Below, piece after piece: positions 1 to 8,035 of a stretch of 29,497 nt of DNA. A model generated the notes under the pieces. That model worked only from the letters and a program-made list of their open reading frames with translations. It ran no database searches and was not told the DNA's origin. Source of the stretch: Holosporaceae bacterium UBA3830 (GTDB lineage: Bacteria > Pseudomonadota > Alphaproteobacteria > UBA3830). The stretch spans positions 1 to 29,497 of the forward strand of contig DGIE01000101.1 of NCBI GenBank assembly GCA_002393025.1, given 5' to 3'. Made by a program: the position numbers and the translations under genes. Every line of letters starts with the position of its first letter. The first letter of the stretch is position 1.

Positions 1-571
1 CGCAAGTTTTTAAATAACGAAGGATCGATCTTAGTTTCTGAAGAAACAGCATAGCATCCTCTGCACTGCGCATATCCGGCTGCGTCACAATCTCCATAAG
101 AGCAATTCCCGAACGATTGAGATCAATAAAGGACTTCACCGGACTCTGATCATGTATACTTTTTCCGGCATCTTGTTCTATATGAATGTGATGAATGTTC
201 ACTCGATGAGTCTCACCACCTTCCCTTTCAATATCAATATAACCACCGCTAATAATCGGATGAAAGTATTGAGTAATCTGATATCCCTGAGGCAAATCTG
301 CGTAGAAATAATTCTTTCGATCGAAGAAAGACACTTTATTTATCTCCGCATTCAATCCAAGACCTGTTCTGATTGCTTGATCTACGCAGAAAGAATTAAT
401 GACAGGAAGAACCCCCGGCAAAGCGGCATCAACATAAGATACATTTTCGTTCGGCCCCGCTCCAAACTTTGTAGATGCGCTCGAAAACAATTTAGAATTA
501 GATATTATCTGGGCATGAATCTCCAAACCGATAACAACTTCCCATTTTCCTGATTCTGTTTCAATATACAT
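1..571 (-). CDS. gatB: Aspartyl/glutamyl-tRNA(Asn/Gln) amidotransferase subunit B, 5' part (cut by window edge)
   Basis: GatB binds misacylated Glu-tRNA(Gln) or Asp-tRNA(Asn) and activates the acyl group before GatA-supplied ammonia amidates it. The minus-strand reading starts MYIETESGKWEVVIGLEIH and contains the family's GLEIH block, then FDRKNYFYADLPQGYQITQ and later FIDLNRSGIALMEIVTQPD, all typical of the GatB catalytic cradle. About 190 codons are present; the rest lies beyond position 1. The ATG (569-571) overlaps the gatA stop codon by one base (TAATG), so the two are translationally coupled. Identification is very secure; only the 3' end is unknown. Confidence 0.96.
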   Translation of the reverse strand, partial: MYIETESGKWEVVIGLEIHAQIISNSKLFSSASTKFGAGPNENVSYVDAALPGVLPVINSFCVDQAIRTGLGLNAEINKVSFFDRKNYFYADLPQGYQITQYFHPIISGGYIDIEREGGETHRVNIHHIHIEQDAGKSIHDQSPVKSFIDLNRSGIALMEIVTQPDMRSAEDAMLFLQKLRSILRYLKTC

Positions 572-2022
572 TAGTCAATCTCCCTTAGCGATGGAAATTT
601 CGCCCCCGCTTCCAAAACACTTCCGATTTGTATTAATTTTTCTTCCATAAAATGAGGTGCCATTAATTGCAATCCCAGCGGCTTTTGATCTTTATCCAAA
701 CAAATAGGAACAGACATTCCCGGAATTCCCACAATGTTCGCCGTAACCGTTAAAACATCGTTAAGATACATAGTCACAGGATCTTTTGGTTCATTTTCCA
801 AACTAAAAGCACTGCTTGGAGTAGTCGGAGCCAATAAAGCATCAACTTTTTGAAACACATCATTAAATTCATGATGAATCAATTTCCTAACTTTCAATGC
901 TTTCATGTAATAAGCGTCAAAATATCCGGCTGACAAAACATAAGTACCTATTAAAATTCTTCTTTTTACCTCGTTACCAAAACCTTGATCTCTCGTATTT
1001 TCATACATTTCGTTTAAGGTCTTTCCCTTTGCTCGAAAGCCGTATCTCACTCCATCGTATCGAGCTAAATTCGCTGACGCCTCAGCTGGCTGAATTATAT
1101 AGTAAGCTGGAAGAGAATATTTTGATGACGGCAAAGATACATCAACTATTTCCGCACCCGCATCTTTTAGTATCTGAGCCCCCTTTCTCCAAGCATCTAC
1201 AATATCTTGCTGGATTCCATCAACTAAAAATTCTTTTGGTATACCTATCTTCATCCCTTTTATAGATCTACCTGCGAAAGACTCGAAATCTGGAACCGGA
1301 ATATTCGCAGATGTTGAATCTTTTTCATCGTATCCAGCAATTGCTTTCAAAAATACCGCGGCATCACGAACTGTTTTGGTAAATACACCACCTTGATCCA
1401 ATGATGATGCCATTGCTATCATGCCGTATCGGGAACACCTCCCATAGGTTGGCTTTAATCCAACAATTCCCGTTAATGCTGCCGGCTGTCTGATCGATCC
1501 ACCTGTATCCGATCCCGTCGCAGCAACACAAAGATGTCCACAAACTGCAGCAGCTGATCCTCCCGATGATCCACCGGGAACTAACCTTTCCTCAACTTTC
1601 CACGGATTAACCACTTCTCCAAAATAACTGGTAGAATTGGTCGACCCCATTGCAAATTCATCCATATTTGTCTTACCCAAAAACACTGAACCTGCATCCA
1701 GTAATTTCTGAGTAATGGTCGACTCGTAAGGCGGAATGAAATCTGACAGCATTTTTGACCCGGAAGTGGTTCGAATTCCTTTGGTTATGAACATATCCTT
1801 GATGGCTAACGGAATTCCTTCCAGATACCTCGCTTCGTTACTTGCTATTTTATCGTCCGATTTTTTCGCCGCTTGTAGAGCTTGATCTGAGCAAACTGTA
1901 ATATACGCATTTAGATTTTTATACTTATCAATTCTTTCTAAAAAACACTTCGTCAGTTCAACTGAAGAGAATTTTTTCTTCAGCAAATTATCTTTTATTT
2001 CGCATAACGACAAATGATACAT
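571..2022 (-). CDS. gatA: Aspartyl/glutamyl-tRNA(Asn/Gln) amidotransferase subunit A
   Basis: GatA is the amidase-signature subunit that hydrolyses glutamine and passes ammonia to GatB. The 483-residue length is normal. The Lys-Ser-Ser triad can be read as K75 (in PLAIKDMF), S152 (in PGGSSGGSAAA) and S176 (in GSDTGGSIRQP). ATG at 2022 has an AGAGG ribosome site about 8 bases upstream. It is directly followed by gatB with a one-base overlap. gatC, which often precedes gatA, is not here: the gap 2023-2112 is too short for it and the next gene upstream is xerD, so GatC must be encoded elsewhere. The pair implies that this organism makes Gln-tRNA or Asn-tRNA by transamidation. Confidence 0.97.
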   Translation of the reverse strand: MYHLSLCEIKDNLLKKKFSSVELTKCFLERIDKYKNLNAYITVCSDQALQAAKKSDDKIASNEARYLEGIPLAIKDMFITKGIRTTSGSKMLSDFIPPYESTITQKLLDAGSVFLGKTNMDEFAMGSTNSTSYFGEVVNPWKVEERLVPGGSSGGSAAAVCGHLCVAATGSDTGGSIRQPAALTGIVGLKPTYGRCSRYGMIAMASSLDQGGVFTKTVRDAAVFLKAIAGYDEKDSTSANIPVPDFESFAGRSIKGMKIGIPKEFLVDGIQQDIVDAWRKGAQILKDAGAEIVDVSLPSSKYSLPAYYIIQPAEASANLARYDGVRYGFRAKGKTLNEMYENTRDQGFGNEVKRRILIGTYVLSAGYFDAYYMKALKVRKLIHHEFNDVFQKVDALLAPTTPSSAFSLENEPKDPVTMYLNDVLTVTANIVGIPGMSVPICLDKDQKPLGLQLMAPHFMEEKLIQIGSVLEAGAKFPSLREID

Positions 2023-2051
2023 AAATTAACCTCTACAAAACTCCTATATAC

Positions 2052-2080
2052 TAAATAATTTTAAAAGAAAATAAAAGCAA
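2052..2080 (-). promoter_or_regulatory. Possible sigma70-type promoter for gatA-gatB
   Basis: Read on the minus strand, TTGCTT (2075-2080) and TATTTA (2052-2057) are separated by 17 bases, 30 bases before the gatA ATG. The stretch is AT-rich, so a chance match is possible; xerD transcription could equally read through. Confidence 0.3.
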
Positions 2081-2112
2081 TATGTCCTGTCTGAAGCAAT
2101 CCACCCAATTAA

Positions 2113-2988
2113 TTACTTCGACGTGGGTTGATTCCCCAACGGATGATATTTTTTAACCACTTCCTTTAATTTTGACCTACTTACATGAGTGTAGATCTCC
2201 GTGGTAGATATACTTTCGTGACCAAGCATTTTTTTCACGCTTAAAAGATCTGCTCCATGATCCAAAACATGAGTTGCAAAAGCATGTCTCAAAACATGTG
2301 GAGACACTTTTGTTGGGTCTACTCCCGACATTTCCGCAATTTTTTTTATCAACTGAAAAATTCGTTGACGGGTAATATGTTTTTCGGGATTTCTTGATGG
2401 AAATAACCAAACCGAAAAAGGTCTTATTTCTTCCCATTGTTTCAACAATTCAACCACTTGATGGGTAATAGGAACTATTCTCTCTTTTCTCCCCTTTCCA
2501 AAAATCCGAACAAATTTATTCTCTATGAAAGAGTTCATCTTTAGAGAAATCAATTCACTGACTCTCAATCCACTTCCATATAAGAGGTACAGAATTAAAT
2601 CGGAACGAACTTGGTCTTCCAAAGACAAAGTCGAAGTCGCTTCTCGAAGTTTTTTCACTACATCCTCACTTATTATTTTCGGAAGCGCTCTACGAGACTT
2701 CGGCTGATGAATGAAAGTCATCGGATTTTTTTCAATCAATTCTTCCGCCAGCAAGAATCGAAAAAACTGTCTTAGTGCTGAGATTTTCCTTTTTATCGTG
2801 GATACTTGAAAATTTTGGGAATTCAAAATTTCGAGATAATTAATTATTTTCTCTTCCGTAACCACAGAATCCATATCAACATGGCTTAAAAAGTCTTGCA
2901 AATCTAAAAAATAGGACTGAAAAGTGTTCGCAGACACATTTCTTTCACTTTTGAGGTATTCTAAAAATAATTCCAGATATCTATGCAT
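2113..2988 (-). CDS. xerD: Site-specific tyrosine recombinase XerD
   Basis: XerC/XerD resolve chromosome dimers at dif, with XerD activated by the FtsK gamma domain; ftsK lies at 5202 in this window. The 291-residue protein has the N-terminal SAM-like core-binding domain (about 1-90) and the catalytic domain with R142 (GSGLRVSEL), K165 (GKGRKER), H231 and R234 (SPHVLRHAFATH), H257 (LGHESISTT) and nucleophile Y266 (EIYTHV). The C-terminal KKYHPLG resembles XerD rather than XerC tails, so XerD is preferred; XerC is the alternative. The ATG overlaps the end of the upstream 44-residue ORF by 8 bases. Confidence 0.92.
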   Translation of the reverse strand: MHRYLELFLEYLKSERNVSANTFQSYFLDLQDFLSHVDMDSVVTEEKIINYLEILNSQNFQVSTIKRKISALRQFFRFLLAEELIEKNPMTFIHQPKSRRALPKIISEDVVKKLREATSTLSLEDQVRSDLILYLLYGSGLRVSELISLKMNSFIENKFVRIFGKGRKERIVPITHQVVELLKQWEEIRPFSVWLFPSRNPEKHITRQRIFQLIKKIAEMSGVDPTKVSPHVLRHAFATHVLDHGADLLSVKKMLGHESISTTEIYTHVSRSKLKEVVKKYHPLGNQPTSK

Positions 2989-3115
2989 TACGCTCTATTG
3001 GAATTTCTTTAACCACCTCACGAGAATTTGCGGGTATTCCCACTGACAGATAAACACCCAACCCAATCAAAGCAACCAACCCGACTGCTCCCAAAAACAT
3101 AAAAAAAGATTTCAT
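2981..3115 (-). CDS. Small single-pass membrane protein (44 aa) upstream of xerD
   Basis: A 44-codon ORF beginning MKSFFMFLGAVGLVALIGLG, with one hydrophobic helix (about residues 4-27) followed by a short polar tail ending KEIPIERNA. Its TAG stop (2981-2983) overlaps the xerD ATG (2986-2988) by 8 bases, which suggests coupled translation and supports a real gene. The layout (N-terminal helix, Pro, then charged tail) resembles short membrane proteins I recall from alphaproteobacterial genomes, but I cannot name a family or function. It reads away from the divergent corC-like gene. Confidence 0.6.
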   Translation of the reverse strand: MKSFFMFLGAVGLVALIGLGVYLSVGIPANSREVVKEIPIERNA

Positions 3116-3118
3116 ATC

Positions 3119-3147
3119 TTTACCGCTACACAAATAAACCGTATAAT
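3119..3147 (+). promoter_or_regulatory. Possible promoter for the corC-like/ftsK/lolA operon
   Basis: TTTACC (3119-3124) and a perfect TATAAT (3142-3147) are 17 bases apart in the divergent gap 3116-3260, giving a leader of about 105 bases before the ATG at 3261. On the opposite strand a TATAAT-like box (3154-3159) could serve the xerD side, but no good -35 matches it. Confidence 0.42.
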
Positions 3148-3260
3148 GGGAGCATTATATTATGGAGAATAAAAAAGTACTACATGCAAAAATATCGATT
3201 ATGTAATTTTTTTGCTTCGACTATTTTCCACGTTTTCCCGGTTCAAGAAGAGAGTTTTAA

Positions 3261-4571
3261 ATGATACACGTGCTGTTCGTTGTTGTGACGATGGTATTAT
3301 TATGTACAGCGGCTTTTTTATCGGGATCGGAAACAGCAATCACTGGATCTTCCCGAGCATACTTGTTCCATCTTGCAAAAAAAGGAGATAAACGAGCTAA
3401 AAAAGTGCTCGACCTTCAGGAAGATATGTCACTATCCATCGAAACCATCTTGATGTTCAATCAGATTATACTTTTCCTGATTCCGACATTCACCGCTTGG
3501 TATTCTTTTCATCTGACTCCCGCGCAAAGCACAATTTGCACTTCCGCTGTCGCTATTTTAATTGTAATTTATGCTGAAATTTGTCCGAAACTTCTTGCAA
3601 TAAAATTTATCATTCCATTTGCACTGTTTGCTGCTCCCACTATCAAAATTTTAGTAACAACACTGAAAGGATTAACCCGGATTTTAGAAGAGTGCGCAAA
3701 AATTTCCCTGCGGCTTGTAGGAATCAACATCGATGTTCAACAAGTTGAAGATCAATCTGATGAAGAACTTCGAGGAGCAATCGAAATGCATTCTTCCGAA
3801 GGAGATGAAGAGGAAGAAGAACAAAAGAAGACCATGCTGAAAAGCATTTTGGATCTCGAAAATGTCTATGTCAATCAGGCGATGGTTCACCGTAGACACA
3901 TGAGAACCATAGATATTTCACTGCCGGTAGCGAAAATCGCCAAGGAAATTTCCAGTTGTCCTTTTTCAAGAATTCCTCTTTGGAAAGATAGTCCAGAGAA
4001 CATAGTCGGAATTTTAAAAGCAAAAACTTTTTTCAAGGCCCTGCAGGTAAACAATGGAGATTTCTCCAAAATAAAAATTACCAATTTGATATCGCCGCCA
4101 TGGTATATTCCGGAAACAACTTCCCTTATGGATCAGTTGGAAAATTTCAGAAAAAAGAGAGAGCATTTTGCTCTGATTGTGGATGAGTACGGAGATCTTC
4201 TCGGTTGTATTACGTTGGAAGATATTTTAGAAGAAATCGTTGGTGAAATCGTAGATGAATATGACAATAAAGAAATCGCCGATGACATAAAGGTTCAACC
4301 TGACGGAAGTATTATGGTAAACGGAGCTGCTCCCATCAGAGATCTGAACCGTCAATTTGGTTGGAATATTCCAGAAAAAAGTGCGACTACCATCGCCGGA
4401 TATGTCATGTATGAAACGAGAAAAATTCCGGATATCGGGCAGGTATATGTCTTGGCAGGATTAAAATTGGAAATTCTTCGTCGACAAAGAAACCAAATAG
4501 TACTTATGAAGATAACTCCCCAACCCCCTCAACAAAATTCAGCGGAATCCACTAAAATTATTGAAAGTTAA
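3261..4571 (+). CDS. CorC/HlyC-type DUF21-CBS domain membrane protein
   Basis: A member of the CNNM/CorC (hemolysin C-like) family, linked to Mg2+ or other divalent cation efflux. The N-terminal DUF21 membrane domain (about 1-150) begins with a helix followed by LSGSETAITGSSRA and has further hydrophobic segments around 65-85, 90-110 and 118-140. An acidic cytoplasmic linker (EGDEEEEEQKK) leads to a CBS pair (about 205-335; IPLWKDSPENIVGILKAK and FALIVDEYGDLLGCITLEDILEEIVGEI). The C-terminal CorC_HlyC/transporter-associated domain (about 345-425) carries DGSIMVNGAAPIRDLNRQFG. The 436-residue length is normal. It is first of four co-directional genes with ftsK and lolA. The exact substrate cannot be told from sequence. 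Confidence 0.9.
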   Translation: MIHVLFVVVTMVLLCTAAFLSGSETAITGSSRAYLFHLAKKGDKRAKKVLDLQEDMSLSIETILMFNQIILFLIPTFTAWYSFHLTPAQSTICTSAVAILIVIYAEICPKLLAIKFIIPFALFAAPTIKILVTTLKGLTRILEECAKISLRLVGINIDVQQVEDQSDEELRGAIEMHSSEGDEEEEEQKKTMLKSILDLENVYVNQAMVHRRHMRTIDISLPVAKIAKEISSCPFSRIPLWKDSPENIVGILKAKTFFKALQVNNGDFSKIKITNLISPPWYIPETTSLMDQLENFRKKREHFALIVDEYGDLLGCITLEDILEEIVGEIVDEYDNKEIADDIKVQPDGSIMVNGAAPIRDLNRQFGWNIPEKSATTIAGYVMYETRKIPDIGQVYVLAGLKLEILRRQRNQIVLMKITPQPPQQNSAESTKIIES

Positions 4572-4617
4572 TTCGTGAATATCTATAATCAGCGTGCGGT
4601 GTTTGGGGAATTTATCT

Positions 4618-5199
4618 ATGATTGTGGTCTGTCCGAGTTGTTCCAGTAAATATTCCGTACATTCGGAAGTAATTGGAGAAGGAAAGATGGTTCGCTGTGC
4701 CATGTGTGGTACGACTTGGCAGCAATACCCCGTCAAAGAAAAAACATCGAAAAATACGTCCGATCTTCTCCAGTCAATTTTTTTCTGGTTTATTGTTTTT
4801 ATTACTGTATTCTCGATTTTATTTGTACCGAAAACCGTATCAAAATATTGGCCGGCAGCAGCTTCCTTTTACAAAGTTATTGGGATGAACAATTCCCCGG
4901 ACCAGAAAGCCTTTGTGATAAAGAATGTTTCCAGCTTCTTTGTAAAGCGGAACGGCAATCTCTACATGGGAATTAAAGGAGAGTTAAGCAATGTATCCGA
5001 GGAAGTTCAGATGGTTCCGAAATTAATTATAGGTTTGAAGGAAGACAGCAATACTTCGGATTCTTCTTTTCAAACATCATGGACACATAGGTTGAATTAT
5101 AAAAAGCTACTTCCCAACCAGAAGATAATTTTTGAAACAGATTTAAAGAATGTCCCTTACACGAATTTGATTTGTGATATAAAACTGAATACACTATAG
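4618..5199 (+). CDS. MJ0042-type zinc-ribbon, single-pass membrane protein (DUF3426-like)
   Basis: The N-terminus MIVVCPSCSSKYSV is the MJ0042-type zinc ribbon, with C5-x2-C8 and C27-x2-C30 (VRCAMCGTTW). A transmembrane helix (about 51-70) follows, then an extra-cytoplasmic domain of about 120 residues that looks like DUF3426. The ATG at 4618 is chosen because the zinc-ribbon family starts almost at this residue and GGGGA lies 8 bases upstream; an in-frame GTG at 4594 would add an unrelated octapeptide. Its TAG is two bases before the ftsK ATG. Proteins of this kind are common beside alphaproteobacterial cell-division genes, but their role is not established. Confidence 0.82.
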   Translation: MIVVCPSCSSKYSVHSEVIGEGKMVRCAMCGTTWQQYPVKEKTSKNTSDLLQSIFFWFIVFITVFSILFVPKTVSKYWPAAASFYKVIGMNNSPDQKAFVIKNVSSFFVKRNGNLYMGIKGELSNVSEEVQMVPKLIIGLKEDSNTSDSSFQTSWTHRLNYKKLLPNQKIIFETDLKNVPYTNLICDIKLNTL

Positions 5200-5201
5200 G
5201 C

Positions 5202-7388
5202 ATGCGTCAGAACCGGTACAAAATCTCATCTTTGATTTCGAATTTATATTTTAAGTTAATAGAATTCTTCGGAGTTTGTGTATTTTTCGTGGCCATGGCG
5301 ACTCTAGTCGCATTAGTTTCTCATTGCCCTGAAGATCCTTCTTTCAATACCGCTATTGATGGATTCGTTTCGAATTTGCTTTCTGCTCCGGGAAGTTATT
5401 ATTCTGATTTAGTGATCCAGCCTTTCGGAAAATCAGCGTATTTATTTTCGTTTCTTTTAATGTCATTCGGATATCAATTAATCCAGTATCATGTTGTGTC
5501 ATATTTCAGAATTATCGCTGGAATAGCTTCTTGCGTTTTAAGCTCATTGTTTTTCAGTTTTTTAAATTTGGAGGAATTTTCCGGATTTGTCGGTTCGATT
5601 TTAAAAAAATATTTGGTTCAATATGTCGAAGAAATTCGTATGATCGAAATTTTCGAAACTTACAAAACATATTTTTGCGTCCTTATCGGTGTTTTGTTTT
5701 TATGTTTATTTTTATTTGCAATCAGATTTCATTTTTCAACTATCAGAGAATGTTTTTTGTATTTCAAAAATTTGATTATGCAGGGTGAAGAAAAAATTCA
5801 GGAACTGTCTCCATCCGTGCAAATCATAAGGAAAACTGAAGCCAAAAAATCGGAATCGAGGAAAAAATCGAACACCTCAAAAAACTCCAAAGCAAGTAAC
5901 GTCAGCCAATTCGCGTTACCGTCGATTCATCTACTATCCGAACCAAAAAACAACGGAGAAAAATTATCCGATTCCGAGTTAAAAGCACGATCAGAAAATC
6001 TGATGAAAGTCTTAGAAGATTTCGGAATAAAAGGAGAAATTGTCGGAGTCAACCCGGGACCTGTTGTGACTTTGTATGAATTAACTCCCGCTGCCGGAAT
6101 AAAATCTTCGCGCGTGATTGGATTGGCCAGCGATATTGCAAGATATATGAGCGCGATTTCTGCTCGAGTTTCGGTAATTCCGGGAAAAAATGCGTTAGGT
6201 ATCGAACTTCCAAACACGAAAAGGCAAACTGTGTATCTCAGGGAAATTTTGGAGTCGAATGCATACAATCGCAGTACCGCCGCGCTGCCAATTTCTTTGG
6301 GAAAAGATATTTCGGGAGACCCGATGGTTGTCGATCTCGCAAAAATGCCGCACTTGCTGATCGCAGGAACGACAGGATCAGGAAAATCCGTCGGTATCAA
6401 CGCGATGATTATGTCCCTACTCTACCGATTGCCTCCGGAAAAATGCAAATTTATAATGGTTGACCCGAAAATGTTGGAGTTATCTGTCTATGATAACATT
6501 CCGCATTTGTTGACTCCTGTTGTAACCGATCCGAAAAAAGCTGTCGTCGCGCTGAAATGGGCTGTGAAAGAAATGGAATCTCGTTACAAAGCGATGTCCA
6601 AAATCGGAGTCAGAAACATCGAAAATTACAATGCAAAATTGGCATCACTGAAATCGTCGGGCGAGAATATTTCTCGCAGGGTCCAAACCGGATTTGATCC
6701 GGAGACAGGCGCTCCCGTTTATGAAACTCAAAAAATGGAAATGAATCCGTTTCCTTATATTGTTATTATCGTTGATGAGATGGCAGACTTAATGTTGGTT
6801 GCGGGAAAAGATATCGAGGTTGCAGTTCAACGATTGGCGCAAATGGCACGAGCGGCAGGAATTCACTTAATCATGGCGACCCAAAGACCGTCTGTTGATG
6901 TCATTACGGGAACGATCAAGGCAAACTTTCCGACTCGAATAAGTTTCCAAGTCAGCTCGAAAATCGACAGTCGAACAATTTTGGGAGAACAAGGAGCAGA
7001 ACAACTTCTCGGACAGGGAGACATGCTGTACATGTCATCCGGTGGTCGAACAACTCGTGTTCACTGTCCATTTGTAAGTGATGGCGAAGTCGAAAAAATA
7101 ACCAGCGCACTTCGTGAACAAGGTACTCCAAATTATGTCGAAGATATTTTGGAAGATGACGAAGGACTGCTGGATAGCTCAAATATCTCGGGTGCTAATG
7201 AAAATGATCCTCTTTACAAAGAAGCCGTTGATCTCATAATGAGAGAAGGAAAGGCCTCCACCAGCTTTATACAAAGACATCTGAAAATCGGATACAATCG
7301 CGCTGCACGAATTATCGATATGATGGAAGAAGAAGGAATCGTTTCTCCAGCAAATCATGTCGGAAAAAGGGAAATACTAGGACGATGA
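5202..7388 (+). CDS. ftsK: DNA translocase FtsK
   Basis: FtsK anchors at the septum and pumps chromosomal DNA, activating XerCD at dif. The 728-residue protein has an N-terminal membrane domain with hydrophobic segments at about 20-42, 78-120 and 158-175. The Lys/Ser-rich linker is short (about 205-250). The RecA-like motor has Walker A GTTGSGKS (389-396) and Walker B VIIVDEMAD (521-529), followed by MATQRPSVDVITG and KANFPTRISF. The C-terminal winged-helix gamma domain is at 668-728. It follows the zinc-ribbon gene by two bases and overlaps lolA by four (ATGA). The match to the family is complete. Confidence 0.97.
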   Translation: MRQNRYKISSLISNLYFKLIEFFGVCVFFVAMATLVALVSHCPEDPSFNTAIDGFVSNLLSAPGSYYSDLVIQPFGKSAYLFSFLLMSFGYQLIQYHVVSYFRIIAGIASCVLSSLFFSFLNLEEFSGFVGSILKKYLVQYVEEIRMIEIFETYKTYFCVLIGVLFLCLFLFAIRFHFSTIRECFLYFKNLIMQGEEKIQELSPSVQIIRKTEAKKSESRKKSNTSKNSKASNVSQFALPSIHLLSEPKNNGEKLSDSELKARSENLMKVLEDFGIKGEIVGVNPGPVVTLYELTPAAGIKSSRVIGLASDIARYMSAISARVSVIPGKNALGIELPNTKRQTVYLREILESNAYNRSTAALPISLGKDISGDPMVVDLAKMPHLLIAGTTGSGKSVGINAMIMSLLYRLPPEKCKFIMVDPKMLELSVYDNIPHLLTPVVTDPKKAVVALKWAVKEMESRYKAMSKIGVRNIENYNAKLASLKSSGENISRRVQTGFDPETGAPVYETQKMEMNPFPYIVIIVDEMADLMLVAGKDIEVAVQRLAQMARAAGIHLIMATQRPSVDVITGTIKANFPTRISFQVSSKIDSRTILGEQGAEQLLGQGDMLYMSSGGRTTRVHCPFVSDGEVEKITSALREQGTPNYVEDILEDDEGLLDSSNISGANENDPLYKEAVDLIMREGKASTSFIQRHLKIGYNRAARIIDMMEEEGIVSPANHVGKREILGR

Positions 7389-8011
7389 AAATTTTAAATT
7401 TATTAATTTTGATGTTTTTGAATTTTTTGTGTTGTGCTGAAAACTTACAGAAACGACCTGCGCCAAAAACCGATTGGATTTCAAAAATCGAGAACTATTT
7501 TAATGAAAAATTAGATTCCGTAAAATCAGATTTCACGCAAATCGGAAGTCGCGGAAATATTTCTACGGGAAAGATTTTTTTGAAGAGAAAAAAAGGATTG
7601 ATGAAGTTATACTATAACGATCCGAATCCAAATGTAGCAATCGTAAAAGATTACAAACTTACTCATTTTGATCGAGATCTCAAGGAAAAAACTATCGTCT
7701 CCGTATACTCTTCTCCGCTTGCGTTTTTTTTGGAGAAAACAGTGAATCTGCAGAAAAATGTAAAGGTATTATCTCAGAATGAGTCGCCAAATTCCGTCCA
7801 AATTAAGTTGAAAAAAAAAGGAAGTGAAAACGAAGGCGAAATTACTTTGGTATTTTCGAAAAATCCGTTTCAGTTGAAAGGTTGGGTAGTTTTAGAGAAT
7901 AATAATTACGGCAGACAAACCCAAATAATTTTGGAAAACGCCCAATTTAACGCATCAATTTCGGACAAGGAATTTGAGAAATTTTCCTTAACAAGTGAAG
8001 AGGGGAAGTAA
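7385..8011 (+). CDS. lolA: Outer-membrane lipoprotein carrier protein LolA
   Basis: LolA ferries lipoproteins from the LolCDE release machine across the periplasm. The 208-residue protein has a signal peptide (MKILNLLILMFLNFLCCA, probable cleavage near residue 18) and then the family pattern: a helix with DSVKSDFTQIGSRGNISTGKIFLKRKKGLMKLYYNDPNP, then SSPLAFFLE, and later beta strands of the incomplete barrel. Its start overlaps the ftsK stop (ATGA), and ftsK-lolA adjacency is common in proteobacteria. The double Cys near the signal peptide end does not form a proper lipobox. It is convergent with the ankyrin gene, whose stop lies 24 bases away. Confidence 0.88.
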   Translation: MKILNLLILMFLNFLCCAENLQKRPAPKTDWISKIENYFNEKLDSVKSDFTQIGSRGNISTGKIFLKRKKGLMKLYYNDPNPNVAIVKDYKLTHFDRDLKEKTIVSVYSSPLAFFLEKTVNLQKNVKVLSQNESPNSVQIKLKKKGSENEGEITLVFSKNPFQLKGWVVLENNNYGRQTQIILENAQFNASISDKEFEKFSLTSEEGK

Positions 8012-8035
8012 CCTCCCCCGTCATTCGTTTTTTAA

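Noticed and set aside
5927..6400. Long antisense open frame within ftsK
   Set aside because: It overlaps the conserved FtsK motor and gives a composition typical of reverse-frame shadow; no ribosome site or family motif.
8000..8035. Terminator between lolA and the ankyrin gene (GAGGGG, CCTCCCC, then T run)
   Set aside because: Only four consecutive base pairs can form, and the T run is several bases away from the stem.
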